From the NCBI GenBank assembly GCA_934434555.1, contig CAKRZX010000026.1:1-31686 (forward strand): 31,686 bases of DNA, given 5' to 3'. The translations under genes were made by a program, and so were the position numbers. The notes below the pieces were generated by a model. It had not been told where the DNA came from, ran no database searches, and saw nothing but the letters and a program-made list of their open reading frames with translations. The DNA comes from an uncultured Clostridia bacterium (GTDB lineage: Bacteria > Bacillota > Clostridia > Christensenellales > QALW01). Positions 6,241 through 14,277 of this stretch are shown here, one piece after another; positions within the stretch are counted from its first letter, which is position 1; each line of letters opens with the position of its first letter.

Positions 6241-8067
6241 ATGACAAACAAGCAGAAAAAACAGAGCATAATTCTGGCAGTATCCGTTATTGAGCTTGCG
6301 GCGGTATATCTGGTAAATAAGTTTATTCCGCTCCCTGGGCTTGTTCAGTTGGCAATGTACCTTATACCTTATATAACTATCGGCTGGGGAGTGCTTAAAA
6401 AAGCGGTTGTAAACATTTTTCACGGACAGATGCTTGACGAAAACTTCCTTATGGCAATAGCCACAGTGGGCGCAATAATTTTAGGCGATTATCCCGAAGC
6501 GGTTTTCGTTATGATATTCTATCAGGTGGGCGAGCTGTTTGAAAGTATTGCCGTAGGAAAAAGCAGAAATTCAATTTCTTCACTGATGGATATCCGACCC
6601 GACGTGGCAACGGTTATCCGTGACGGCAAGGAAGTGACCGTTTCGCCCGATGAAGTTGAAGTGGGCGAAATAACCGTTATAAAACCCGGCGAAAAAGTTC
6701 CCCTTGACGGCGTAATTGTAAAGGGAAGCACGCAGCTTAATACCGTGGCGCTTACCGGCGAATCGCTGCCCCGCGACGCGGAAATCGGTGACAGGGCAAT
6801 AAGCGGGTGCATAAACGTAAGCGGTGTTATTGAAGTAAAAGTGGATAAGCCTTTCGGCGAAAGCACGGTTTCAAAGATTCTTGAACTTGTGGAAAATTCC
6901 TCGTCGGTTAAGTCAAAAAGCGAAAACTTTATTACAAGATTCTCAAAATACTACACACCCGCGGTTGTGGCGCTTGCAGTGCTTATTGCGGTTGTTCCGC
7001 CGCTGTTTAACGGCGAGTGGGCTGCATGGATAAACAAGGGACTTATGATGCTTGTTGTTTCCTGTCCCTGTGCGCTTGTTCTGTCCGTTCCGCTGGCATT
7101 CTTCGGCGGTATAGGCGGCGCGTCCCGTGCGGGCATACTCGTAAAGGGCAGTGAGTATCTTGAAAAACTCGCCCAGGCGGACTGCATGGTTTTTGATAAA
7201 ACGGGTACGCTTACAAAGGGCGTTTTCAAGGTAACGAAAATCAGCGGCAGTGATGAAGCACTTGTGCTGGGCGCGGCGGCTGAAAGCCATTCAACCCACC
7301 CGATAGCGCTTTCGCTTAAAAATGCGTGCAAGGAAGAAGTCCCGACGGCAGAAAACATACACGAACATTCGGGTATGGGCGTTGAAGCGTACGTCAACGG
7401 CGACAGAGTGCTTGCGGGCAACAAAAAATTTATGGATAAGTTCGGCATTGAACCCATACAGGCAGACGATGACGGAACTCTTGTTTACGTTGCAAAGGGT
7501 GAAAAATGCATAGGTGTTATTACGATAGGCGACGAAATAAAAGAACATTCGCCTGCGGCGATAGCGGAACTGAAAAAAGAGGGCATAGACGAAGCCGTTA
7601 TGCTTACAGGCGACAGCGAGGCAGTTGCGTCGCATGTTGCAAAGGAACTGGGACTTGATTCATACAAGGCACAACTTCTTCCGCAGGACAAAGTTACAAG
7701 CCTTGAAGAAATAATAAAATCGCACAGCGTTACGGCGTATGTGGGCGACGGCATAAACGACGCTCCCGTGCTTGCCCGTGCCGACGTGGGAATTTCAATG
7801 GGCGCTTTCGGTTCGGACGCGGCGATTGAAGCGTCGGACATCGTGCTTATGAACGACGATATTTCGCAGATTCCCGTTGCAATGCGCATAGCAAAGCGCA
7901 CCCGCAGAATCGTAATAGAAAATATCACGTTCTCACTGGCGGTTAAATTTGCGGTGCTTGTGCTTTGCATAATAAATCTTTCCACTATGGGTATGGCGAT
8001 TTTTGCGGACGTGGGCGTGCTTGTGCTGGCGGTGCTTAACGCAATGCGCGGGCTCAGAAAAGCATAA
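6241..8067 (+). CDS. P1B-type Zn/Cd/Pb-translocating ATPase (CadA/ZntA-like)
   Basis: A 608-residue membrane ATPase exporting soft divalent metals. It has the CPC transmembrane motif (VVSCPCALV, about 275), the phosphorylation site DKTGTLTKG (about 319), the SHSTHPIA histidine-proline signature, MLTGDSE and GDGINDAPVLARADVGISMG. The last two helices carry a Lys (LAVKFAVL) and an Asp (IFADVGVLV), the P1B-2 pattern for Zn, Cd and Pb. No N-terminal Cys-x-x-Cys domain is present; the separate HMA gene 26 bases upstream probably replaces it. The site GGAGG lies before the ATG. The expected inducer is Zn or Cd, judged from the ArsR motif. Confidence 0.93.
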   Translation: MTNKQKKQSIILAVSVIELAAVYLVNKFIPLPGLVQLAMYLIPYITIGWGVLKKAVVNIFHGQMLDENFLMAIATVGAIILGDYPEAVFVMIFYQVGELFESIAVGKSRNSISSLMDIRPDVATVIRDGKEVTVSPDEVEVGEITVIKPGEKVPLDGVIVKGSTQLNTVALTGESLPRDAEIGDRAISGCINVSGVIEVKVDKPFGESTVSKILELVENSSSVKSKSENFITRFSKYYTPAVVALAVLIAVVPPLFNGEWAAWINKGLMMLVVSCPCALVLSVPLAFFGGIGGASRAGILVKGSEYLEKLAQADCMVFDKTGTLTKGVFKVTKISGSDEALVLGAAAESHSTHPIALSLKNACKEEVPTAENIHEHSGMGVEAYVNGDRVLAGNKKFMDKFGIEPIQADDDGTLVYVAKGEKCIGVITIGDEIKEHSPAAIAELKKEGIDEAVMLTGDSEAVASHVAKELGLDSYKAQLLPQDKVTSLEEIIKSHSVTAYVGDGINDAPVLARADVGISMGAFGSDAAIEASDIVLMNDDISQIPVAMRIAKRTRRIVIENITFSLAVKFAVLVLCIINLSTMGMAIFADVGVLVLAVLNAMRGLRKA

Positions 8068-8087
8068 ATTCCGTTTTTAACGAAAAT

Positions 8088-8122
8088 AAAAGGTGACGGG
8101 AATCAAACCGTCACCTTTTTAT
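8088..8122. terminator. Bidirectional terminator between the ATPase and acetyltransferase genes
   Basis: AAAAGGTGACGG (8088-8099) and CCGTCACCTTTT (8108-8119) form a 12 bp stem with an 8-base loop, flanked by A-rich and T-rich runs. It lies between convergent genes and can serve both. Confidence 0.9.
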
Positions 8123-8138
8123 TTAAGCGGAAAACCCG

Positions 8139-8765
8139 TCAACCGCGCTCCAAAGCGTCGATGTCGCCCGACTGAATCGCGGAAATATTGCGCTTGATTT
8201 TTTCTTCGTCCCAGTCCCACCAACGCAGAGTTTCAAGTCTGTTTGCCGTGGTATCGTCAAAGCGCTTGCGGATATGTTTTGCGGGAACACCGCCCACAAC
8301 GGTATAGGGCGGAACGTCCTTTGTTACCACTGCCCGCGTGCCGATGATTGCGCCGTTGCCGATTTTCACGCCCGGCATAATCACCGCTTCAAAGCCAATC
8401 CACACGTCGTTTCCGATTATTGTGTCGCCCTTGTTGTCCCACGCCTGGCAGATATTCTTTTTGTCAAGCCCCCATTCGTCAAAGAAGATGGGGAATGTAT
8501 AGGTGGAAAGGGATTTCATCGAATGATTTCCGCTTGTGAACAGAAACTTTGCACCGCAGGCAACAGAGCAGAATTTACCGATAATCAGCCTGTCACCGTT
8601 AACGGGATAGTGGTAGAGTACGTTGTTCTTTTCAAAATCCCGCGGGTCGTGCACAAAATCGTTGTAGATTGTGTAGTCGCCTACTTCAATATTCGGCCTT
8701 GTGATAACATTTTTCAGGTAAACCGTTTGGTTATCATTATGGCGTGGATAAATACTGCTTTTCAT
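8139..8765 (-). CDS. Vat/CatB-like xenobiotic O-acetyltransferase (left-handed beta-helix)
   Basis: A 208-residue hexapeptide-repeat acetyltransferase close in motif order to Vat streptogramin A acetyltransferases and CatB chloramphenicol acetyltransferases: VLYHYPVNGDRLIIGKFCS, the catalytic His81 in GNHSM, GDTIIGNDVWIG, VVGGVPAKHIRKRF and the C-terminal WWDWDEEKI. These enzymes use acetyl-CoA to O-acetylate a xenobiotic. The start at 8765 has AAGGAG upstream. It is the last gene of a TetR-GNAT-acetyltransferase operon. Whether it inactivates a clinical drug cannot be told from sequence; many chromosomal homologues have unknown substrates. Confidence 0.85.
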   Translation of the reverse strand: MKSSIYPRHNDNQTVYLKNVITRPNIEVGDYTIYNDFVHDPRDFEKNNVLYHYPVNGDRLIIGKFCSVACGAKFLFTSGNHSMKSLSTYTFPIFFDEWGLDKKNICQAWDNKGDTIIGNDVWIGFEAVIMPGVKIGNGAIIGTRAVVTKDVPPYTVVGGVPAKHIRKRFDDTTANRLETLRWWDWDEEKIKRNISAIQSGDIDALERG

Positions 8766-8778
8766 TTTTTTCTCCTTT

Positions 8779-9399
8779 TCAAAAAATCTGTCCCGGCAGT
8801 TTCTGCTTTTCTTTCTTCGGGAAAGTTGCTTCAAACCGTTCAAAGGCTTCCGGGTCTTTTTCGCACACAAAATATCCCTCAGGGTCTTTGTAAGAACCCG
8901 AAACACCGTTAAGGAACCCCGGAATCAATTCTTTAATAAGAAAATAATCGGCATCGGGGTCGTCGGCATAACGGATATTCTTTGTCTTTGCCGGAACGAA
9001 TCCGGACTTGCCGTAAAACAGGATATTACCCGTGATTGCAAGGGCGCCCGCGCCCATCTCACGGGCTTTTTCCATTGACCGGTCAAGCAGTCGCTTTCCG
9101 TAACCTTGGCGCTTGTATTCAGGCGCAATGCCGATGGGACCGAAAGTCATAATCGGCAGTTTCCGTCCGTCGTCGCAGTCGATTTCCGAGCGGACAAACA
9201 TAATCTGCCCAATCAATTTGCCGTCAAGTTCCATTATAAAGTCAAGTTCCGGAACAAAGGCGGGGTCATTGCGGTAGCAGTGAAGCACATAATGCTCCAT
9301 ACAACCCGGTCGGTACACGTTCCAGAATGATTCGCGTGTAAGATTTTCAACGTTTCTGTAATCGTCCTTTGTTTCGTGACGTATTATTATATTTGCCAT
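8779..9399 (-). CDS. GNAT-family N-acetyltransferase
   Basis: A 206-residue GCN5-related acetyltransferase. It shows the beta-4 strand MTFGPIGIAPEYKRQGYGKRL, containing the acetyl-CoA pyrophosphate loop (R-x-x-G-x-G/A type, RQGYGK), followed by a YGKSGF segment typical of YhbS-like members. The substrate is unknown. It starts 2 bases after the TetR stop and ends 13 bases before the Vat-like gene, so the three genes are co-transcribed. Confidence 0.88.
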   Translation of the reverse strand: MANIIIRHETKDDYRNVENLTRESFWNVYRPGCMEHYVLHCYRNDPAFVPELDFIMELDGKLIGQIMFVRSEIDCDDGRKLPIMTFGPIGIAPEYKRQGYGKRLLDRSMEKAREMGAGALAITGNILFYGKSGFVPAKTKNIRYADDPDADYFLIKELIPGFLNGVSGSYKDPEGYFVCEKDPEAFERFEATFPKKEKQKLPGQIF

Positions 9400-9401
9400 A
9401 A

Positions 9402-9998
9402 TTATTTATCCTTATATTTTTCCGTAAATCTGTCAATATGCGTTTTCAGCATTGACACAACGCTTTCCTTGTTCTCCGCGCCGTCGTAGACGCTGTAAAG
9501 CAGAAACATCGGACCGTAGAATTCAAGCGCAATTTCCATAGCCGATTCGTCGGAATCAGTCAGTTTGCGAAAAATCGACGACATATACTCGGCGGGTCCG
9601 GTCGCAAGATAATCGTGATAAAGTTTTGCAAGTTTCCTGTCCCGATACTGCTCCAACGTAAGCATTTTACGGAAGTCTGACGGAAAATGCTCTTTCGTCC
9701 AATAGTCAAACTGCACTATGCTGTATGCGCAGATTTTTTCAAACGGTATATAATCTTCCTCAAAGCCGTCATTTGTTTCCGGCATTTCGTATTCTTCCGC
9801 GCGCTCAAAGTCCGTTTTGCTCATTCGCTCCACAATGCTGTCCAATATTTCCTGCTTGCCCGCATAATGCTTGTACAGCGCTCCTTTTGTAATTCCCAGC
9901 CGCTGCGCAATATCACTCATTGAAGTCCCCGAGTATCCGCTGTGTGCAAACAATTCAAGCGCCGCCTCCGTAATGCGCTCTTTTGTGTTTCCCGCCAT
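9402..9998 (-). CDS. TetR/AcrR-family repressor
   Basis: A 198-residue TetR-type regulator. The N-terminal HTH is ALELFAHSGYSGTSMSDIAQ followed by RLGITKGALYKHYAGKQEI. The C-terminal ligand-binding domain is divergent and helical. The start at 9998 has GGGGTGA upstream; the in-frame ATG at 10013 would overlap that site. It heads an operon with two acetyltransferases and has two matching palindromes in its own promoter, so it is probably an autorepressor responding to a small molecule that the acetyltransferases modify. The ligand is unknown. Confidence 0.92.
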   Translation of the reverse strand: MAGNTKERITEAALELFAHSGYSGTSMSDIAQRLGITKGALYKHYAGKQEILDSIVERMSKTDFERAEEYEMPETNDGFEEDYIPFEKICAYSIVQFDYWTKEHFPSDFRKMLTLEQYRDRKLAKLYHDYLATGPAEYMSSIFRKLTDSDESAMEIALEFYGPMFLLYSVYDGAENKESVVSMLKTHIDRFTEKYKDK

Positions 9999-10018
9999 AA
10001 ATTCACCCCGCAACCATT

Positions 10019-10069
10019 GTAACCGCTCGGTTACTTTTTTATTATAGCAACCGAACGGTTACCCGTCAA
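10019..10069 (-). promoter_or_regulatory. TetR operon promoter with two palindromic operators
   Basis: The minus-strand promoter is TTGACG (10064-10069), a 17-base spacer and TATAAT (10041-10046). The palindrome GTAACCGNNCGGTTAC is perfect at 10019-10034, over the transcription start. It occurs with one change at 10047-10062, filling the spacer exactly. Centres are 28 bases apart. This is a classic autorepression layout. Confidence 0.85.
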
Positions 10070-10081
10070 GCGCTTTTTTCA

Positions 10082-10110
10082 TTGACGCATAAAATTCTGT
10101 GTGGTACAAT
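10082..10110 (+). promoter_or_regulatory. Sigma-A promoter of the C39-like gene
   Basis: TTGACG (10082-10087), a 17-base spacer and TACAAT (10105-10110), divergent from the TetR operon promoter and 20 bases from its distal operator. Confidence 0.7.
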
Positions 10111-10127
10111 ATTCGCGGGTGATTTAA

Positions 10128-10922
10128 TTGATAAAGAATAAATATATCGTTCGCAGAGCGGTGTTCATCGGTGCTCTGTGCGTTTTGCTTGCGGGAATAA
10201 TAACGGCGGTGTTTTTGTTAAAGAAACCAAAGGAAACACTTGAAAAAAACGTATCACAAAGCACGTTTGCGACTGTGAGCAAGTATGCAAATGATAACAA
10301 TATTCCGCTTTCTTCATACCCCGCGGAAATCTGTGAACTGCTTGATTCCCACCCCGAGGCGGAAGACTTCGTGCTTTCGTATCCACTTGAAAAGGACAAA
10401 AAACAGTATGTGGATATGTCGGAATATGCGTCAAGCGATAATGTTCCTTTACTTATGCAGTTTGATAAGCGCTGGGGATACATAAAATACGGTTCAAACG
10501 TGGCGGGGCTAACCGGCTGCGGACCTGTTTGTCTGTCAATGGTGGCGTACTACTTTTTGCGCACAAATGAGGTTTCGCCCGATAAGGTTATTGAGTTTGC
10601 CAAACAAAACGGCTACTGCACAAAGGGAAGCGGTTCTTCGTGGACGCTTATAAGCAAGGGCGGCGAAAAGTTGGGACTTAATGTGAAAGAACTTCCCCTT
10701 GACGAAAATGTTATGGTATCCGCCCTTGAATCGGGCAAAAAGATTATCCTTGTTATGGGTCCGGGCGATTTTACTTCAAGCGGACACTACATAGTGCTTA
10801 CCGGCTACTCCGATGGAGCCTTTTCCGTAAACGACCCGTACAGTACAGAAAACTCAAATAAAAAATGGACTTACGAAAAAATAAAGAGCCAGATAAAAAA
10901 TATCTGGGCACTTTGGATGTGA
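10128..10922 (+). CDS. Membrane-anchored C39-like papain-fold protein
   Basis: 264 residues. An N-terminal transmembrane anchor (about 10-31) precedes a linker and a C39_2-type papain-fold domain from about residue 105. Candidate catalytic residues are Cys131 in GLTGCGPVCLSMV, His220 in SGHYIVLTGY and Asp236 in VNDP, so it is likely an extracytoplasmic cysteine peptidase or amidase. I see no bacteriocin exporter domain. The TTG start at 10128 is supported by GGGTGAT 4 bases upstream and by the close promoter. The gene stands alone with its own terminator. The substrate is unknown. Confidence 0.8.
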   Translation: MIKNKYIVRRAVFIGALCVLLAGIITAVFLLKKPKETLEKNVSQSTFATVSKYANDNNIPLSSYPAEICELLDSHPEAEDFVLSYPLEKDKKQYVDMSEYASSDNVPLLMQFDKRWGYIKYGSNVAGLTGCGPVCLSMVAYYFLRTNEVSPDKVIEFAKQNGYCTKGSGSSWTLISKGGEKLGLNVKELPLDENVMVSALESGKKIILVMGPGDFTSSGHYIVLTGYSDGAFSVNDPYSTENSNKKWTYEKIKSQIKNIWALWM

Positions 10923-10927
10923 TTTTC

Positions 10928-10956
10928 TCCCCGCTATGCGGGGATTTTTTATTTTT
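10928..10956 (+). terminator. Rho-independent terminator after the C39-like gene
   Basis: CCCCGC (10929-10934) and GCGGGG (10938-10943) around a TAT loop, followed by a long T-rich tract. Confidence 0.9.
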
Positions 10957-11001
10957 GGGTTCGGCATAACCTTAAAAAACAAAGTCAGTTTTCAAAATAA
11001 A

Positions 11002-11030
11002 TTGACAACAGGGCGCGGGTGTGGTAGAAT
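11002..11030 (+). promoter_or_regulatory. Sigma-A promoter of the SCIFF operon
   Basis: A perfect TTGACA (11002-11007) and TAGAAT (11025-11030) separated by 17 bases. It lies 31 bases before the SCIFF start, with TTGGAGGA in between as ribosome binding site. Confidence 0.8.
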
Positions 11031-11061
11031 ATCCGCAGATATATTTTTGGAGGACTTAACA

Positions 11062-11208
11062 ATGAAACATATCGTTACTGTTAAAACTCGCAATCTTTGC
11101 GCAAGTGCCAAGAACGGCGGCTGCGGAGAGTGTCAGACTTCCTGCCAGTCAGCTTGCAAAACAAGTTGCGGCATTGCAAATCAGGCTTGCGAAAAGAAAA
11201 ACAAGTAA
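11062..11208 (+). CDS. scfA: SCIFF ranthipeptide precursor
   Basis: A 48-residue precursor of the SCIFF family (six cysteines in forty-five residues), the near-universal clostridial RiPP. It starts MKHIVTVKTRN and carries the invariant core GGCGECQTSCQSACKTSC followed by a distal Cys43. Related precursors receive thioether crosslinks from Cys to nearby residues by a radical SAM maturase, encoded next. This copy has seven cysteines: C21, C24, C28, C32, C36 and C43 as usual, plus C13 in the leader part, which I do not recall from typical members. The biological role of SCIFF is uncertain; a quorum-like or housekeeping signal has been proposed. Confidence 0.95.
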   Translation: MKHIVTVKTRNLCASAKNGGCGECQTSCQSACKTSCGIANQACEKKNK

Positions 11209-11219
11209 TAAAAACTGCT

Positions 11220-11249
11220 AAAATGCCGTCCCATTGCGGGCGGCATTTT
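11220..11249 (+). terminator. Hairpin (attenuator) between SCIFF precursor and maturase
   Basis: AAAATGCCG (11220-11228) and CGGCATTTT (11241-11249) form a 9 bp stem ending in Ts, 11 bases after the precursor stop. Partial termination here would give more precursor than enzyme mRNA, a usual arrangement in RiPP operons. Confidence 0.75.
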
Positions 11250-11268
11250 CAGTATACAGGGGTAAAAT

Positions 11269-12639
11269 ATGATTCATCAGTATAAACTTGCAGGGCAGAA
11301 TATCGTGCTTGATGTCTGCTCGGGCGCGGTGCATTCGGTTGACGATGCGGCTTACGATATTATCGCCGATTTTGAGAATAAAAGCAAAGATGAAATAATT
11401 TCCGAAGTGGGCGAAAAGTACCCGGAAATCGAACTTAAAGAAATAAAAGAATGCTATGAACAGGTTCAAGAACTTAAAGATTCGGGGCAACTTTTTGCGC
11501 CGGACACCTTTGAGCCTATGGCGGGCGAACTTAAAGCGCGTACTGCGGGAGTGGTAAAGGCGCTGTGTCTGCACATCGCCCACACGTGCAACCTTAACTG
11601 TTCCTACTGCTTTGCAAGCCAGGGAAAATACCACGGCGAAAGGGCGGTTATGTCCTTTGAAGTGGGCAAACGGGCGCTTGACTTCCTAATAGAAAATTCG
11701 GGCACGAGAAGAAATCTTGAAGTTGACTTTTTCGGCGGCGAACCGCTGATGAATTTTGACGTTGTAAAGCGTCTTGTTGAGTATGCGCGCAGCGTTGAAA
11801 AGGAAAAAAACAAGAATTTCCGCTTTACCCTTACCACCAACGGTATGCTTGTTGACGACGATGTTATTGATTTTGCCAACAGGGAAATGAGCAATGTTGT
11901 TTTGAGCCTTGACGGCAGAAAAGAAATACACGACCGCTGCCGTGTGGATTATGCGGGTAACGGCAGTTGGGAAAAAATCGTGCCGAAATTTCAGAAATTC
12001 GTTAAAATGCGGGGCAACAAAAATTACTATATGCGCGGTACGTTTACCCATGCTAACCCCGACTTTTTGGAAGATATAAAAACTATGCTTGATTTGGGGT
12101 TCACGGAACTCAGTATGGAACCCGTTGTTACTTCGCCTTCGGATCCGGCGGCGCTTACCGAGGAAGATAAAGTTATCGTTATGGAGCAGTACGAAAAACT
12201 TGCGGAACTTATGCTTCAAAGGGACAAAGAGGGCAGACCGTTCACGTTCTATCATTATATGATTGACCTTGCCGACGGTCCGTGCATATATAAGCGCATT
12301 TCCGGTTGCGGAAGCGGCACTGAGTATATGGCTGTTACCCCGTGGGGCGATTTGTATCCATGCCATCAGTTTGTGGGTGAAGAAAAATTCAAACTGGGCG
12401 ACATTTATAACGGCGTGACCAACACCGCCGTAAGGGAAGAATTTGCGTCCTGCAACGTTTACGCAAGGGAAGAATGCAAAAACTGCTGGGCAAAACTCTA
12501 CTGTTCGGGCGGGTGCGCGGCAAATGCATATCATGCAACCGGAAGCATAAAGGGAGTGTATTCCTACGGCTGCGATTTATTCCGCAAACGTATGGAATGC
12601 GCAATTGCGGTTGCGGTAAAAAGAGCGACGGAAGAATGA
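11269..12639 (+). CDS. scfB: SCIFF radical SAM maturase (ranthipeptide synthase)
   Basis: A 456-residue radical SAM/SPASM enzyme. Residues 1 to about 80 are a PqqD-like RiPP recognition element (IVLDVCSGAVHSVDDAAYDI). The radical SAM cluster motif CNLNCSYC is at Cys107, Cys111 and Cys114, followed by FFGGEPLMNF. The SPASM domain near the C-terminus includes GCGSGTEY, YPCHQF, CKNCWAKLYCSGGCAAN and YGCDLF and should hold two auxiliary 4Fe-4S clusters. It introduces thioether bonds into the SCIFF precursor. Its stop overlaps the next start (ATGA), so translation of the PLP enzyme is coupled. Confidence 0.95.
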   Translation: MIHQYKLAGQNIVLDVCSGAVHSVDDAAYDIIADFENKSKDEIISEVGEKYPEIELKEIKECYEQVQELKDSGQLFAPDTFEPMAGELKARTAGVVKALCLHIAHTCNLNCSYCFASQGKYHGERAVMSFEVGKRALDFLIENSGTRRNLEVDFFGGEPLMNFDVVKRLVEYARSVEKEKNKNFRFTLTTNGMLVDDDVIDFANREMSNVVLSLDGRKEIHDRCRVDYAGNGSWEKIVPKFQKFVKMRGNKNYYMRGTFTHANPDFLEDIKTMLDLGFTELSMEPVVTSPSDPAALTEEDKVIVMEQYEKLAELMLQRDKEGRPFTFYHYMIDLADGPCIYKRISGCGSGTEYMAVTPWGDLYPCHQFVGEEKFKLGDIYNGVTNTAVREEFASCNVYAREECKNCWAKLYCSGGCAANAYHATGSIKGVYSYGCDLFRKRMECAIAVAVKRATEE

Positions 12640-13937
12640 ATACGCCAATTTGTGATTTTGTAAACGAATACATAAAAAAGAATACGGTGCGTTTTCATAT
12701 GCCCGGGCATAAAGGAAAGTTTGAGAAAAGAGACATTACCGAAATTGACGGCGCTGACGAACTGTTTCTTGCGTCGGGAATTATTGCCCAAAGCGAAAAA
12801 AATGCGTCGGAAGTGTTTGAGGCGGACACGTTTTATTCCTGTGCGGGTTCAACCCTTTCGATTCAGGCAATGCTGTACTTAATTGCCCTTTACGCAGAGG
12901 AAAAAGGCATTGAGAACAGGGTGCTTGCGGGACGGAACGTCCATAAGGCGTTTGTTTCCGCCGCGGCGCTCTGCAATACCCGCGTTTCGTGGCTGTTTCC
13001 CGATGGAGGGACGTATATTTCCTGCAATATAACACCGGATGAAGTTAAAAAGGCAATAGAGGAAACATCACCGGCGGCGGTGTACGTTACAAGCCCCGAT
13101 TATCTTGGCAATATTCTTGATATAAAGGGCATTGCCCGCGTGTGCAAAGAATGTGGCGTTTTGCTTGCCGTTGACTGCGCTCACGGTGCGTATCTTAAAT
13201 TCTTCGGGGCATTCCCTACGGATTTGGGCGCCGATATGTGCGCAAGTTCGGCGCATAAAACACTGCCCGTGCTTACGGGCGGCGCATATCTTCACATAAA
13301 GGATAATGCGTTTCTTTCACATAATGCCAGGCGCGCAATGGCACTGTTCGCGTCAAGCAGTCCGTCATATCTTATTTTGCAGTCGCTTGACGCTTTTAAC
13401 CCTAATGCGGAAAGTTTTAAGAAACGCGCAAAAGAAACCGCAGAGCGGGTGAAAGAATTAAAACAGACGCTGAAAAATCACGGGTATTCGCTTATCGGCG
13501 ATGAGCCCTTAAAAATCACGGTTCTGCCCAAAAGCATAGGCTATACGGGCGCCGATTTTGCAAAAATACTTGAAGATAACGGCGTTTATCCCGAATTTTA
13601 CGATTCGGATGCCGTTGTTTTTATGGCTTCGCCGGAAAACAGCGAATCGGATTTTATAAAACTTGAAACCGTGCTCACGGGCATAAAGGCAAAAGAAAAA
13701 ATAAATTCTCTTCCGCCGGTTTTGCCCAAAAGCACGCAAAAGCTTACTTTCCGTCAGGCGGTTTTTTCAAAAAGCGAAACAGTTAAAACGGCAGAGGCGG
13801 CGGGCAGAATCTGCGCAGACGCCCTTGTTAGCTGCCCGCCCGCGATTCCCATAGCGGTTCCGGGAGAAGTGATTGGCGAAAATACCGTTAAATGCCTTGA
13901 ATATTACGGCAAAACGGAAATACGGGTTATAAAATAA
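12636..13937 (+). CDS. Orn/Lys/Arg decarboxylase-like PLP enzyme
   Basis: A 433-residue fold-type I PLP enzyme of the Orn/Lys/Arg decarboxylase major-domain family (B. subtilis YaaO/SpeA-like). It shows the N-terminal VRFHMPGHKGKF, AGSTLSIQAML, VDCAHGAYLKFF and the Schiff-base lysine in SSAHKTLPVLTGGAY (near residue 208), with a C-terminal PAIPIAVPGEV segment. Known members decarboxylate basic amino acids to polyamines. The start at 12636 overlaps the maturase stop by 4 bases; longer in-frame starts lie inside the maturase. The coupling to SCIFF is physical; whether it is functional is unknown. Confidence 0.88.
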   Translation: MNTPICDFVNEYIKKNTVRFHMPGHKGKFEKRDITEIDGADELFLASGIIAQSEKNASEVFEADTFYSCAGSTLSIQAMLYLIALYAEEKGIENRVLAGRNVHKAFVSAAALCNTRVSWLFPDGGTYISCNITPDEVKKAIEETSPAAVYVTSPDYLGNILDIKGIARVCKECGVLLAVDCAHGAYLKFFGAFPTDLGADMCASSAHKTLPVLTGGAYLHIKDNAFLSHNARRAMALFASSSPSYLILQSLDAFNPNAESFKKRAKETAERVKELKQTLKNHGYSLIGDEPLKITVLPKSIGYTGADFAKILEDNGVYPEFYDSDAVVFMASPENSESDFIKLETVLTGIKAKEKINSLPPVLPKSTQKLTFRQAVFSKSETVKTAEAAGRICADALVSCPPAIPIAVPGEVIGENTVKCLEYYGKTEIRVIK

Positions 13938-13943
13938 TTTTTC

Positions 13944-13971
13944 GGCGGTTCGTTATTGAACCGCCTTTTTT
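13944..13971. terminator. Terminator after the PLP decarboxylase-like gene
   Basis: GGCGGTTC (13944-13951) and GAACCGCC (13958-13965) followed by six Ts. It lies between convergent genes, next to the stop of the small J-domain gene. Confidence 0.9.
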
Positions 13972-14228
13972 CACAGAACAAAGGTTTCGCTTTTACATTT
14001 TGCACCGTATACTTTGTCGCGCCGCGTAAGTGCGGGACAGGGCGTTTGGGGCATAACGCTTTTCAGCCGCGAGTACGCGGTATTTATCCGCTTTGTCATT
14101 TCCATTGCATATTCTTTATTTCCCGAAAATCTGTCGGGGTGATATATTTTTATTTTTTCTTTATAGGCTTTCTTTATTTCCTCACTTGTCGCCCAAGGCG
14201 TAACGCCCAAAACTTCATAATCCGTCAT
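13971..14228 (-). CDS. Small J-domain (DnaJ-like) protein
   Basis: An 85-residue protein that is nearly only a J domain: MTDYEVLGVTPWATSEEIKK, then the HPD motif (IYHPDRFSG) that stimulates Hsp70 ATPase, and a helix with NTAYSRLKS. The 20-residue tail has no recognised domain. The start at 14228 follows GGAGGTAAATTTT; the in-frame ATG at 14249 lies upstream of that site. It is divergent from cotJABC. The client is unknown; it probably works with DnaK encoded elsewhere. Confidence 0.85.
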   Translation of the reverse strand: MTDYEVLGVTPWATSEEIKKAYKEKIKIYHPDRFSGNKEYAMEMTKRINTAYSRLKSVMPQTPCPALTRRDKVYGAKCKSETFVL

Positions 14229-14277
14229 AAAATTTACCTCCGATATCAAAATGTATTCACGTAAAACGCAAAATATG

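Noticed and set aside
11686..12534. 282-codon open frame antisense to the SCIFF maturase
   Set aside because: A shadow of the maturase reading frame; composition is unlike a real protein and no promoter or ribosome site was seen.
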